Source: Staphylococcus massiliensis CCUG 55927 (lineage in GTDB: Bacteria > Bacillota > Bacilli > Staphylococcales > Staphylococcaceae). Taken from it: DNA of 64,000 nt. Within the stretch, counting starts at the first letter, position 1; every line of letters starts with the position of its first letter. Position numbers and translations under genes: made by a program. The DNA lies in assembly GCF_000298075.1 (NCBI RefSeq), contig NZ_JH815593.1, positions 1,691,605 to 1,755,604 of the forward strand. The letters are read 5' to 3'. Below, piece after piece: positions 8,186 to 16,308 of the stretch. The notes beneath the pieces are model-generated. The model did no database searches and had not been told where the DNA came from. It worked only from the letters and a program-made list of their open reading frames with translations.

Positions 8186-8430
8186 GATAGTGAAGTAAAA
8201 CGGGAAATACTTCATTAAGGAACGTCGATAGTGAAGTAAAACGGGAAATACTTCATTAAGGAACGTCGATAGTGAAGTAAAACGGGAAATACTTCATTAA
8301 GGAACGTCGATAGTGAAGTAAAACGCGAAATACTTCACTAAGGAATGTCGATAGTGAAGTAAAACGGGAAATACTTCATTAAGGAACGTTGATAGTGAAG
8401 TAAAACGTCAAATACTTCACTAAGAAATAT
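8186..8430. repeat. tandem array of six 41-bp hairpin repeats
   Basis: Six units start at 8186, 8227, 8268, 8309, 8350 and 8391, exactly 41 bp apart. Each holds a dyad AGTGAAGTA ... TACTTCACT (9 bp, about 10-nt loop). Four units read TACTTCATT, which keeps pairing as G.U; units 4 and 6 are perfect. Loop bases vary (ACGGGA, ACGCGA, ACGTCA). No gene is present from 8151 to 8566; besides the array I see only AT-rich sequence with a possible promoter for the next gene. Confidence 0.95.
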
Positions 8431-8566
8431 AATAGCCTAGGTTACTTCTTCACATTTATTTGGTAAAATGTTGTACAAAAGACGTAGCGAGATAGAAATA
8501 AGCCTACATCGTTTTTAATACAACACTAATCATATCTGATGTGTGAGGATAACTGGAGGCAGTCTA

Positions 8567-9166
8567 ATGTTTGTGCTCATTTTAGTATCATTAGTCATAC
8601 TATTAATTGGCTGTAAATTTATAGGCATGTTTAGATCTGAAGAATTTCCCTATTGTTATCGCTTTACTGCGTTAGGCATCATTCTTTTGATTGTTTTTTA
8701 CTTCATAGTTGGCTTTTACCAAAAGGAGAATGATTTAGGAAACTATACCATATTGATGTATTATGGCTCTCTTTATTGTATGTATTATGCGATTAGAAAT
8801 CTTTGGAACAAGGATTTGAAAGTAGAACGTGCAAAATTGCTTGAGGAAGGCGATAAAGAAGGCGCAGAGTCAAAGACGTTATCAATTCAAATATGTAGAA
8901 CGACAGGACTTTACAGCATGATGGCAGCCATCTTATTATTTATCATTGATTGGTATCATACGAATGAAAAGTACCAACTTGATACACTTGATTTTAATTA
9001 TTTCCTCATTGCTTTATGTATATTTGTATTTGTATTTGTAGTAAGACTACTTATTGATGTATATAAGAAATTTAAGCATGGTGTGTTTTACTTCATTGCT
9101 GTTCGATCGTTGGTCGTGACGATTTGGTTGATTTTCACGCATATTATTTTAGACATGAAATATTAA
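8567..9166 (+). CDS. multi-pass membrane protein, unknown function
   Basis: 199 aa with about six hydrophobic segments (opening MFVLILVSLVILLIGCKFIG, then LGIILLIVFYFIVGFY, a central MMAAILLFIIDW, and FLIALCIFVFVFVVRLL near the end). A charged cytosolic-type stretch lies in the middle (KDLKVERAKLLEEGDKEGAE). ATG 8567 is chosen because CTGGAGG stands at correct distance; the open frame upstream is longer but lacks such a site. No family is recognised. A bidirectional terminator follows. Confidence 0.65.
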   Translation: MFVLILVSLVILLIGCKFIGMFRSEEFPYCYRFTALGIILLIVFYFIVGFYQKENDLGNYTILMYYGSLYCMYYAIRNLWNKDLKVERAKLLEEGDKEGAESKTLSIQICRTTGLYSMMAAILLFIIDWYHTNEKYQLDTLDFNYFLIALCIFVFVFVVRLLIDVYKKFKHGVFYFIAVRSLVVTIWLIFTHIILDMKY

Positions 9167-9171
9167 AGATT

Positions 9172-9222
9172 AAACGCTCCCTTACATGTACAATTAGACG
9201 TTGTTAAAGGGAGCGTTTATAT
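9172..9222. terminator. bidirectional terminator
   Basis: AAACGCTCCCTT (9172-9183) pairs with AAGGGAGCGTTT (9207-9218) with a 23-nt loop. It lies between convergent genes ending at 9166 and 9224. Confidence 0.75.
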
Positions 9223-9223
9223 T

Positions 9224-9610
9224 TTAGTTGGTATGATTACGTTTTGAATGTCGGTAAATAGGATGGTTTAATGTGATGCTGATGCTTGTTATTGCGATGC
9301 ATACGCAAATGAATGCGATAAATACAACGAATAAATGGCCATCCGTTACGAAGAAAGGAATTGTTAGCGATAATAAGAAAAGAATTAAGCCCTGATAAAT
9401 AGCTGAAGCGACACGTACAGAAAGATTGTCATAAATCGACATCAATATCGGTGGTAATACAAACAACATCAAGATGATGAGGTTAATAAATAAGTTAGTA
9501 GGCTTATTAAAACTAACAATCGTGTCAGTTTCAGGAATAGTAGCGATTATTAACATGTGGATAATACATGCTAAAGCCAAAGATGTGGACATCGTAAGAC
9601 GTTTTGACAT
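9224..9610 (-). CDS. small four-helix membrane protein, paralogue of the 21.0-21.4 kb gene
   Basis: 128 aa, four predicted transmembrane helices. It resembles the protein coded at 21024-21392 along its length: both have an N-terminal helix, a short extracytoplasmic turn (PETDTIVSFNKP here, PKSDNSISFDKP there), then FVLPPILMS/FLLPPIILA, and VRVASAIYQGLI/VRIIAVIYLGLI. Such conserved spacing indicates duplication. The ribosome binding site is AAGGAGGG. The family function is unknown. The C-terminus ends in a basic, His-rich tail. Confidence 0.7.
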   Translation of the reverse strand: MSKRLTMSTSLALACIIHMLIIATIPETDTIVSFNKPTNLFINLIILMLFVLPPILMSIYDNLSVRVASAIYQGLILFLLSLTIPFFVTDGHLFVVFIAFICVCIAITSISITLNHPIYRHSKRNHTN

Positions 9611-9824
9611 TTTAAAAACCCTCCTTTTATGATGTTTTTATAAGGATATTCTAACATTTAATTATTAATTTGATGTTAAATTAATTACGGTTCATTATAT
9701 ATTTATTTAAGTGAGTCATAAATTTAAATAAAACAATAAAAATCAAATCAAGCCCAATGTATTATAAATGAATAAACAGAATAATTATTCATTTAATATG
9801 CACTAATTATGCATTTAATATACA

Positions 9825-9850
9825 AAAAGACCCTCCATCAAGAAGGGTCA
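9825..9850 (-). terminator. terminator after DUF1801 gene
   Basis: Minus-strand reading gives TGACCCTT, loop, AGGGTC, then TTTTTG, directly after the stop at 9851. Between 9611 and 9825 the sequence is AT-rich and without a gene; a 16-bp imperfect direct repeat (ATTATTCATTTAATAT / ATTATGCATTTAATAT) lies near 9783-9820. Confidence 0.8.
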
Positions 9851-10303
9851 CTATTTATAACGTTGCTCATAGATTTGAATATATTGTTCTGGCGTTATTT
9901 TGCCTACTAAAATTCGAATGAGTTCAAAAGGTACTTTTTTACTATTGGTAAACCTTATACACGATTTACCCATATTCAACTTAGTTGTCATATGTTTAGG
10001 ATATTCATTTTCAAACCATTTAAGTAACTCAGGATCTCCATAAATACCCATATGATACACTGCAATGTGCTTTTTCTGAGCTGCAACAGACAAGAACGGT
10101 AACGGCATATTGTCCTCACAATGATAACCAATCGGATAAATTTCAAACGGAATATACCAAGTTGGCATATTATAATAGATTCCCAGTTCAAAACCTTCTG
10201 GTAAATTTGAATGAATGACTTCAATAAGCTCACGTGTGGCTTGTTGTTTCGTTTTATCTTCTATCTCATCTATATAATGGTTAACGTTAGACGGTAGGGT
10301 CAT
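9851..10303 (-). CDS. DUF1801 domain protein (YdhG-like)
   Basis: 150-aa soluble protein of the DUF1801 fold. The visible hallmarks are an N-terminal helix pair with ELIEVIHSNLPEGFELGIYYNMPTW, a beta segment with FLSVAAQKKHIAVYHMGIY, and the C-terminal K-CIRF motif (MGKSCIRFTNSKKVP) with a final helix. Members have been linked to iron delivery in B. subtilis (Fra), but most are uncharacterised. A good AAAGGAGG precedes the ATG. A second DUF1801 protein is coded at 13835-14200; the two are distant paralogues. Confidence 0.8.
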   Translation of the reverse strand: MTLPSNVNHYIDEIEDKTKQQATRELIEVIHSNLPEGFELGIYYNMPTWYIPFEIYPIGYHCEDNMPLPFLSVAAQKKHIAVYHMGIYGDPELLKWFENEYPKHMTTKLNMGKSCIRFTNSKKVPFELIRILVGKITPEQYIQIYEQRYK

Positions 10304-10355
10304 TAAAGTAGCCTCCTTTAGTTACATTATATAGACATGACACAACATTTCAAAG

Positions 10356-11558
10356 TCATTCTTGAGCTGTGATTTGCCAGTGATAAGGGTCTTCTAACTG
10401 AGACCAATCTTGATCGATTTCATCGCTATTGAGTAGGCACGTGTCTAATTCTTTCATAATCGCTTCTTTATCTAAGCCGCTTCCTATAATGACAAACTGT
10501 GTCTCACGATCACCGTATTCAGGGTCCCACTTAGCTTGAACATCCTCGCGTTCGTGCAAGATTTCTCGTTGTGCTTGAGGATTCATAGATGCAACCCAGT
10601 ACGAAACAGGTGAGATGCTCACAAACGTGCCGGCTTGTGACATTAAACATGCGACATGGTTGTATTGCGCTAACCATACGATACCTTTAGCTCGTATGAC
10701 ATTATTAGGCATATTTTCTAACCAGTTGTTAAAGCGCTCTGCGTGAAAAGGCAAACGACGATTGTACACGAAAGAACTTATACCATACTCTTCAGTTTCA
10801 GGCGTATGCGCCTCATGACCGCCAGCAGTGAGTTCTCTTATCCACCCGGCAGACTGACTTGCAACGTCATAACTGAATCTGCCAGTATTTAATACTTCCT
10901 TAAGTTCGACTTGTCCTTCCACAGAACGAATAAATTTTGCAGTTGGTTGTAGTTTGCGAAGCACACTTTCTAATTGATTTAATTCTTCTTCAGAAACAAG
11001 GTCAGTCTTATTTAAAATTAAAACATCACAGAACTCAATTTGATCAATAAGTAAGTCAGCTATTGAACGCTCATCGTCATCACTCGCACCTTGGTCGCGA
11101 TCAATAAGTAGCTCTTCTGAATTTAGGTCGCGAATAAAACGGTGTGCATCAACAACCGTAACCATTGTATCAAGCTTACAAATTTGAGATAAATCGATAT
11201 CCATCTCTTCATCCATATATGAAAATGTTTGCGCTACTGGAACAGGTTCTGAAATGCCTGTAGATTCAATAACGATTTGATCAATATTACCTCTTTCAAC
11301 AATGCGGCTGACTTCTTGAATTAAATCCTCTCGTAAAGTACAACAAATACAGCCATTAGATAGTTCAACTAATTTCTCATCAGTACGTGACATACCACCA
11401 CCATCATGAATTAAATCTTTATCAATATTAACTTCACTCATATCATTAACGATGACTGCTATACGTAAGCCATCTCGATTATTTAAAATATGATTCAATA
11501 ATGTTGTCTTTCCTGCGCCTAAGTAACCACTTAATACAGTTACAGGGACTTTTGACAT
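10356..11558 (-). CDS. COG0523 (CobW/ZigA) GTP-dependent zinc metallochaperone
   Basis: G3E-family GTPase expected to load zinc into client proteins during zinc shortage. The P-loop GYLGAGKT is at residues 11-18, the metal-binding CxCC motif (GCICC) at 70-73, the ESTGISEP box follows, and the NKTD G4 motif is near 185. A CobW C-terminal domain covers about 270-385 with the acidic end DQDWSQLEDPYHW. The 400 aa length is normal. Its promoter region carries a Zur-type box (11581-11601), the regulation known for YciC/ZigA-type members. It is divergent from bioB. Confidence 0.9.
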   Translation of the reverse strand: MSKVPVTVLSGYLGAGKTTLLNHILNNRDGLRIAVIVNDMSEVNIDKDLIHDGGGMSRTDEKLVELSNGCICCTLREDLIQEVSRIVERGNIDQIVIESTGISEPVPVAQTFSYMDEEMDIDLSQICKLDTMVTVVDAHRFIRDLNSEELLIDRDQGASDDDERSIADLLIDQIEFCDVLILNKTDLVSEEELNQLESVLRKLQPTAKFIRSVEGQVELKEVLNTGRFSYDVASQSAGWIRELTAGGHEAHTPETEEYGISSFVYNRRLPFHAERFNNWLENMPNNVIRAKGIVWLAQYNHVACLMSQAGTFVSISPVSYWVASMNPQAQREILHEREDVQAKWDPEYGDRETQFVIIGSGLDKEAIMKELDTCLLNSDEIDQDWSQLEDPYHWQITAQE

Positions 11559-11580
11559 ATAAATCGCTCCTAACTTATTT

Positions 11581-11601
11581 AAATCGTAATTATTCCTATT
11601 T
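11581..11601 (-). promoter_or_regulatory. Zur-type operator upstream of COG0523 gene
   Basis: AAATCGTAAT (11581-11590), T, ATTCCTATTT (11592-11601). The left half equals the Zur half-site and the right half matches 8 of 10 of its inverse (ATTACGATTT), with the 10-1-10 spacing of Gram-positive Zur boxes. It lies 23 bp before the start codon. Confidence 0.75.
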
Positions 11602-11649
11602 AACCATAATACATTTCTTTAGCAAAAGCAAAGACGAATTTCTGACTGG

Positions 11650-11693
11650 AATGTAAACTAAAATTTTCAAATAGTTAACATTAGTGGTATACT
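11650..11693 (+). promoter_or_regulatory. BirA operator and promoter of bioB
   Basis: AATGTAAAC (11650-11658), 15-bp spacer, GTTAACATT (11674-11682): the split palindrome of the BirA biotin repressor. A -10 TATACT follows at 11688-11693, so a bound BirA dimer would cover the -35 region. Confidence 0.85.
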
Positions 11694-11727
11694 AAAACGC
11701 ATAATAGATATAGGAGTGTTACTGAGT

Positions 11728-12723
11728 ATGAATATTGCCAAGGAAATATTAGAAGGAAATGCATTAACGTACGAGAAGGCAACACAGCTTTACCAAGATG
11801 AAAATATTGATACGATGGACCTTTTAAATGAGGCATATCAAGTACGTAAGCATTATTATGGTAAAAAAGTTAAACTGAATATGATTCTTAATGCGAAAAG
11901 TGGTATATGCCCAGAGGATTGTGGCTATTGTGGGCAGTCACGAGATATGAAGCGTAAAGATCGTTATGCGTTAGTCGAAGGCGACAAAATTATGGACGGC
12001 GCTAAAGTTGCGGCAGATAATCAAATTGGTACATATTGTATTGTAATGAGTGGTCGTGGACCTAGTAATAAAGAAGTGGATCATATTACAAATACGGTTG
12101 AGCAAATTAAAGAAAATCATCCACAACTTAAAATTTGTGCGTGCTTAGGTCTTACTGATGAAGAACAAGCGAAGAAACTTAAAGAAGCGGGCGTTGATCG
12201 TTATAATCATAATGTGAATACGAGTGAATCGTATCATGAGGAAGTTGTGACGACACATACATATGAAGACCGCGTGCGTACAATTGAAATGATGAAAGAA
12301 AATAATATTTCACCTTGTTCTGGTGTCATTTGCGGTATGGGGGAAACGCTTGAAGATCGAATGGATATGGCGTTTGCTTTAAAAGAAATTGATGCTGACA
12401 GTATTCCGATCAACTTCTTACACCCAATCAAAGGTACAAAGTTTGGAGATATGGATGAACTTACACCAATGAAATGTTTACGCATCATCGCGATGTTCCG
12501 TTTAATTAATCCGACTAAAGAAATTCGAATCGCTGGTGGTCGTGAAATTAACCTTCGTTCACTACAACCACTTGCTTTAAAAGCAGTAAATTCCATCTTT
12601 GTTGGTGATTATTTAATTACAGGTGGACAACCAAACGAAGATGATTACCGTATGATTGAAGATTTAGGATTTGAAATTGATAATAATACAGGCGTACGCG
12701 CTGAAGAAATTGCGACAGTTTAA
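11728..12723 (+). CDS. bioB: biotin synthase BioB (radical SAM)
   Basis: Inserts sulfur into dethiobiotin in the last step of biotin synthesis. The radical-SAM cluster motif CPEDCGYC has Cys at residues 61, 65 and 68. The 2Fe-2S ligands of the family are present in the barrel ([18 protein letters not shown], the CGMGET turn, and the [11 protein letters not shown] arginine region). The product is about 331 aa from ATG 11728; TAGGAGTG stands 9 bp ahead, so the GTG at 11716 is discarded. The gene is alone behind its own BirA operator. The other biotin genes lie 35 kb away, whereas S. aureus keeps bioB in one operon with them. Confidence 0.96.
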   Translation: MNIAKEILEGNALTYEKATQLYQDENIDTMDLLNEAYQVRKHYYGKKVKLNMILNAKSGICPEDCGYCGQSRDMKRKDRYALVEGDKIMDGAKVAADNQIGTYCIVMSGRGPSNKEVDHITNTVEQIKENHPQLKICACLGLTDEEQAKKLKEAGVDRYNHNVNTSESYHEEVVTTHTYEDRVRTIEMMKENNISPCSGVICGMGETLEDRMDMAFALKEIDADSIPINFLHPIKGTKFGDMDELTPMKCLRIIAMFRLINPTKEIRIAGGREINLRSLQPLALKAVNSIFVGDYLITGGQPNEDDYRMIEDLGFEIDNNTGVRAEEIATV

Positions 12724-12750
12724 ATTTCGAAACTTGTCGTTTTATTAAAG

Positions 12751-12798
12751 AAGACTGACCTTAATCGCTTTTGAAAAGCCAAGAGGTCAGTCTTTTTG
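12751..12798 (+). terminator. terminator after bioB (convergent with fabH-like gene)
   Basis: AAGACTGACCT (12751-12761) pairs with AGGTCAGTCTT (12784-12794), followed by a short T run. Confidence 0.85.
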
Positions 12799-12813
12799 TA
12801 ATGTGTTATCGAT

Positions 12814-13809
12814 TTACGATTTAATGTCATCAGGATTCCATTTAATAATTGTGCCAGCTTGCGTAAGGCCACCGCCGAAACCATATAATAGTAGATTCTG
12901 ATCTTGCTTAAGTTTACCGTCCTTAACGGCTAAGTCAATTGCTAGCGGAATGGTTGCTGAAGAAGTGTTACCGTAATTCGTTACGCTCTGCAATAACTTT
13001 CCTTCATCAAGGTTCAGTCGTTTACAAATCGCCTGTAGCATACGTAAGTTTGCGCTATGCGGAACAAACCAGTCTATATCAGGCGTTTCAAGGTTTGCCT
13101 TTTCTAAAAGTAATTGGAATGATTTAGGCACCCGTGAGACTGCCCACTTATATACTTCTCTGCCGTTTTGAACGATTTTATCTTGAGATTCTATAGGCTT
13201 ATCGAATATCTCATTTGATAAGTTTGAACAATATAGTGCGCCACCACGCTCACCCTCAGAGTCCATGTAAGATGTGATAAAACTTGGATTCGTTTCGTCT
13301 CTTTCTACAAGAAAAGTTGCGGCTGCATCTCCGAATAATATGCATGTTGCTCGGTCGCTATAATCCGTTATTTTAGATAACGTTTCAGATGCAACGACTA
13401 AAACCTTACGATTCATACCAGACGTTATCATGGCATTCGCAACTAATAATCCATACGTAAAACCTGCGCATGCAGCATTTAAATCAAATGTCCCGCAGTT
13501 TGAAATGCCGAGTCTTGCCTGTAAATGACTTGCGACACTTGGCGTATTAAATTCTGGCGACATTGTACAAACTATAATTAAATCTACGTCAGATAAATCC
13601 TTACCGTATCGTGTTTCAAGATTTTTCACGGCTTTAAAGGCGAGGTCAGTTGCATATTCGTTATCTTCAGAAATATGTCGACGCTTAATGCCAGTACGTG
13701 ATGTAATCCATTCGTCATTTGTTTCAACCATTTGTTCTAAATCATCGTTTGTCAAAATCTTCTCAGGTACGTATGCACCTTGAGCTGTAATACGTGCATA
13801 TGAATGCAT
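12814..13809 (-). CDS. 3-oxoacyl-ACP synthase III (FabH family), likely second copy
   Basis: Condenses an acyl-CoA primer with malonyl-ACP to start fatty-acid synthesis. The catalytic triad is complete: Cys114 in LNAACAGFTYG, His251 in VPHSAN, Asn281 in NYGNTSSA. The N-terminal DDEW-type box (NDEWITSRTGIKRRH) and the C-terminal GFGGGLTQAGTIIKW are intact; 331 aa is normal. The usual staphylococcal fabH sits beside fabF elsewhere on the chromosome, so I infer this is an extra paralogue (compare FabHA/FabHB in Bacillus). It stands alone, convergent with bioB, with AGGGGGA as ribosome binding site. Primer preference cannot be read from sequence. Confidence 0.88.
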   Translation of the reverse strand: MHSYARITAQGAYVPEKILTNDDLEQMVETNDEWITSRTGIKRRHISEDNEYATDLAFKAVKNLETRYGKDLSDVDLIIVCTMSPEFNTPSVASHLQARLGISNCGTFDLNAACAGFTYGLLVANAMITSGMNRKVLVVASETLSKITDYSDRATCILFGDAAATFLVERDETNPSFITSYMDSEGERGGALYCSNLSNEIFDKPIESQDKIVQNGREVYKWAVSRVPKSFQLLLEKANLETPDIDWFVPHSANLRMLQAICKRLNLDEGKLLQSVTNYGNTSSATIPLAIDLAVKDGKLKQDQNLLLYGFGGGLTQAGTIIKWNPDDIKS

Positions 13810-13834
13810 ATTTTTCCCCCTATTTTAATGCGTT

Positions 13835-14200
13835 CTATTTACGCCAAAATGTAGTGCAATTTGCTTTATCTTCAATATTAAAGTCAATCATGTTTTGTAA
13901 AAGTGTATAATCAACTTCTTGATCCCATTTAATTTTAATGATGTTATCTGTAAATTCGTAATTGGCCTTTTTTAAATCAGGTGCGAATTTATGAATTGTG
14001 ACCGTTTCAGGTGCCACAGAAAAATGCTTCTTCGCAAAGCTAAATGCGATAATAAATGTGCCATTATTCGCATACATAGGTTGATTCCATTTAACCTGTT
14101 TTTCAAGGTTAGGATATGTTTCGTGTACCCACTCAACGACCTTCATAAAGGTCTCGCGGTGGTCTTTATTTTCAAATTTATCGTATATTTTACTAAACAT
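13835..14200 (-). CDS. DUF1801 domain protein
   Basis: 121-aa protein with the DUF1801 core: HRETFMKVVEWVHETYPNLEKQVKWNQPMYANNGTFIIAFSFAKKHFSVAPE and the following FTDNIIKIKWDQEVDY. It is shorter than the copy at 9851-10303. The frame is open further upstream, but ATG 14200 follows AAAAGGG at proper distance, so I start there. It lies 25 bp after the fabH-like start region and is divergent from an SRPBCC gene. Iron-chaperone activity has been reported for a Bacillus relative; this is not shown here. Confidence 0.78.
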   Translation of the reverse strand: MFSKIYDKFENKDHRETFMKVVEWVHETYPNLEKQVKWNQPMYANNGTFIIAFSFAKKHFSVAPETVTIHKFAPDLKKANYEFTDNIIKIKWDQEVDYTLLQNMIDFNIEDKANCTTFWRK

Positions 14201-14335
14201 GTTTAACATCCCTTTTGAATAGATTTTATAATTTAAGGGTATTATAGCACAGTAACTTAAATTAAATACGTAGTTCAGATTAAGTTTGTATTGCACGATG
14301 AAATCGCAATTTAAAATTTAAGGAGGCATTGTAAT

Positions 14336-14749
14336 ATGGAAAACATTACTGCAATGAAAATTAACAAAGATGTTGAAACAGTATTCCAATCAATTGTTCA
14401 GCCAGAACGTATTAAGAACTTCTGGTTCTCAAACAGTTCAGATCTTTGGGAAGAAGGCAAAACAGTAGAGTTAACTTATGAAGAATACGATGCTAAAGTT
14501 GAAATTGAAGTTAAAGAAATGATTTATTACGAATACATCAATTACGTTTGGGAAGGTCGCAACGTATTTATGGAATTTAAACAAGATGGCGACGGTACAT
14601 TATTAACTGTAAGAGAAACTGGTTTCGAAATTGACTCTCCAACAGCCGTTCAAGAAATGATCGGTAATAAAGAAGGTTGGGTTTACATGCTTTCTTGCTT
14701 AAAAGCATATTTAGAAGGCGACTTAAACTTAAGAGCTGCATTACGCTAA
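14336..14749 (+). CDS. SRPBCC/AHSA1-like protein
   Basis: 137 aa with the START/Bet v1-like pattern of AHSA1-type proteins: an opening beta strand and VETVFQSIVQPERIKNFW, the EGKTVELTYEEYDAKVEIEV strands, and a long C-terminal helix (GNKEGWVYMLSCLKAYLEG). The fold forms a hydrophobic pocket; ligands in this subgroup are unknown. It has a strong TAAGGAGG site and its own terminator. It is divergent from a DUF1801 gene, a pairing seen in other Bacilli. Confidence 0.8.
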   Translation: MENITAMKINKDVETVFQSIVQPERIKNFWFSNSSDLWEEGKTVELTYEEYDAKVEIEVKEMIYYEYINYVWEGRNVFMEFKQDGDGTLLTVRETGFEIDSPTAVQEMIGNKEGWVYMLSCLKAYLEGDLNLRAALR

Positions 14750-14771
14750 TTTATATCTGTGAGCTTTAGAT

Positions 14772-14799
14772 GGAGCACCTTAATGGGTGTTCCTTTTTT
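14772..14799 (+). terminator. terminator after SRPBCC gene
   Basis: GGAGCACC (14772-14779) pairs with GGGTGTTCC (14785-14793) and is followed by TTTTTT. The stretch 14800-15025 holds no gene I can support; a candidate -10 (TATAAT in GTATAATGTAACTCG, near 14855-14870) shares 15 bases with the rpsF P1 region. Confidence 0.85.
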
Positions 14800-15025
14800 A
14801 ATGCGAGAGCGAGTGAGTCTTATACATCTTTTTGTATATAGTGAATAATTATGCGTATAATGTAACTCGACTTACTATTCTTCAAAAGTATTTTAGGATT
14901 ACGTGGGGCTGCCGTTCGATCAGAAATCAATGAGTTTGTTGATAGCTAGTTGGATAGATGTTATTAGTAGGGGTGTTAGGGTGTCTCAACTAAAATGAAT
15001 TAAAGACAGATTATAGGAGTATTAC

Positions 15026-15199
15026 ATGTTATTTATCAAGCATAAGCTACTTTTCCTCTTAGGTATGCTCTTGTTAATCACGTTATTCATATTTAATCAA
15101 GCTATTGGTACAACATTAATTAGACCAATCTTATATTTCCTATGCGGTGTAATTATCACAAGATCTCTTGGTTATCATGATAAAAATCATAAATCATAA
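15026..15199 (+). CDS. small membrane protein, 57 aa
   Basis: An open frame from ATG 15026 with TAGGAG at good distance. The product has two hydrophobic segments (LLFLLGMLLLITLFIF and LIRPILYFLCGVIIT) and a short polar, basic C-terminus (SLGYHDKNHKS). The regular amphipathic layout and the ribosome binding site support translation. No family is recognised. It ends 3 bp before a palindromic element that probably terminates transcription. Confidence 0.6.
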   Translation: MLFIKHKLLFLLGMLLLITLFIFNQAIGTTLIRPILYFLCGVIITRSLGYHDKNHKS

Positions 15200-15201
15200 A
15201 A

Positions 15202-15283
15202 AAACAATTCCCTTTACTAGCATGCTTAGCTCTAATCTCATAAAATTGAGACCTAAGAGCGTCAGCTATTTTGGGAATTGTTT
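15202..15283. repeat. palindromic element copy A, short form, in a terminator stem
   Basis: Outer arms AAACAATTCCC (15202-15212) and GGGAATTGTTT (15273-15283) are perfectly complementary. Inside lie AGCATGCTT and GTCAGCT, the end motifs of the larger elements at 38.2, 39.9, 41.3 and 52.2 kb, with an inner hairpin AATCTC/GAGA in place of the usual core. It lies between convergent genes and probably acts as a bidirectional terminator. Confidence 0.7.
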
Positions 15284-15324
15284 CGTTTAAAGTCTTATAA
15301 TTATTTGTTTATTAAAGTCTTAAA

Positions 15325-15741
15325 TTATTCTGCTTTTACGTTTAAATCAACGTCTACATTGCCTTTAATTGCTTTTGAGTAAGGGCAGAATTCGTGTGCC
15401 ATTTTAAGATATTTTTCAGCATCTTCTTGCTCCATATTTTTAACTGTTGCTTCGATACTAACATCTAATTTAGGGCTTTCTGCTTCTTCGTCATCAACAA
15501 GTCTAACTGTGATTGAAACTTTAGGTTCAGCGTCTGTAACTTTGTTTTGTTTAAGGATTAAATCGAACGCGCCGTTAAAGCATGATGCATAACCTGCCGC
15601 GAATAATTGCTCTGGGTTTGTTTTACTATTATTGTCATCTGATGGTGGTAGAACTTCTAAATCAAGTACTTTATCGTCTGTAGAAACGTGACCTTTACGA
15701 CCGCCAGTGTTTGTTGCTGTAGTTTCATATTTAACTGCCAT
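15325..15741 (-). CDS. ohr: organic hydroperoxide resistance protein Ohr (OsmC family)
   Basis: Thiol peroxidase that reduces organic and fatty-acid hydroperoxides. Both catalytic cysteines are present: Cys54 ([10 protein letters not shown]) and Cys119 (HEFCPYSKA). The 138 aa length and the N-terminal [11 protein letters not shown] fit Ohr rather than general OsmC. No OhrR gene is adjacent. The ribosome binding site is AAAGGGGAT. The gene probably has its own promoter in the AT-rich stretch after 15742. Confidence 0.92.
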   Translation of the reverse strand: MAVKYETTATNTGGRKGHVSTDDKVLDLEVLPPSDDNNSKTNPEQLFAAGYASCFNGAFDLILKQNKVTDAEPKVSITVRLVDDEEAESPKLDVSIEATVKNMEQEDAEKYLKMAHEFCPYSKAIKGNVDVDLNVKAE

Positions 15742-15916
15742 GTTTAAAATCCCCTTTCAAAAGAATCTCTATTTCTAATTCAAGCGTAACATTTAATGAA
15801 TGATGGTTTAATTTTATTGCTTATATGTTTTTAAGACATCAAAACTAATAGTGCTTAATTATATTGTTTCATATATTATTGTTAAAGTTGGTTCTAAATG
15901 GCTTTTCAAAAAGGGA

Positions 15917-15991
15917 TTACTTTCGTCCTGAGCGTTTTGTAACGATGTAACCGAACATAAAGCAAATGATAAAAAATGCGATGATTCCCAA
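15917..15991 (-). CDS. candidate 24-aa membrane mini-protein
   Basis: Minus-strand TTG (15991-15989) stands 9 bp after AAAGGAG and opens a 24-codon frame: one transmembrane helix (GIIAFFIICFMFGYIV) and a basic tail (TKRSGRK). The strong ribosome binding site and the helix-plus-basic-tail layout suggest a real product. The frame is so short that chance cannot be excluded. It lies just downstream of the 57-aa gene at 16020-16193 on the same strand, so the two may be co-transcribed. Confidence 0.4.
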   Translation of the reverse strand: MGIIAFFIICFMFGYIVTKRSGRK

Positions 15992-16019
15992 TCTTTATAG
16001 CTCCTTTACAAAATTTAGG

Positions 16020-16193
16020 TTACTTATTTCTCCTAGAGTTAAGCATCATGAACACAACTGTTATCGTAATAGAAATGATGAGTGCGACTTCGTTAGGGTG
16101 AAGTCGGCCGATAGATACTGGTGAGAAATGCATTAAGAGCATCATTATTGCGTAAACTACCAAAAAGAGTAATGCGTACCCTAATAATTTCAT
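16020..16193 (-). CDS. small membrane protein, 57 aa
   Basis: ATG 16193-16191 follows TTGAGG at 7 bp. The product has two hydrophobic segments (LLGYALLFLVVYAIMMLLM and VALIISITITVVFMML), separated by HFSPVSIGRLHPNE, and ends in NSRRNK. The clear two-helix hairpin makes a coding function likely. No family is recognised. The longer gap between ohr (15741) and the GNAT gene (16309) is otherwise empty. Confidence 0.55.
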   Translation of the reverse strand: MKLLGYALLFLVVYAIMMLLMHFSPVSIGRLHPNEVALIISITITVVFMMLNSRRNK

Positions 16194-16308
16194 GACAGTG
16201 CCTCAACTTTCTTATTAATTTGTTTAAGCTGAAAGTGTTGCTTATTCCTAGCTGTTGAACTTTGACTATAGTACTACTGTATCATGGGACAACGTTCATG
16301 CAAGTTAA

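Noticed and set aside
8186..8430. CRISPR array
   Set aside because: The 41-bp units abut without unique spacers, so this is a tandem repeat and no cas genes are near.
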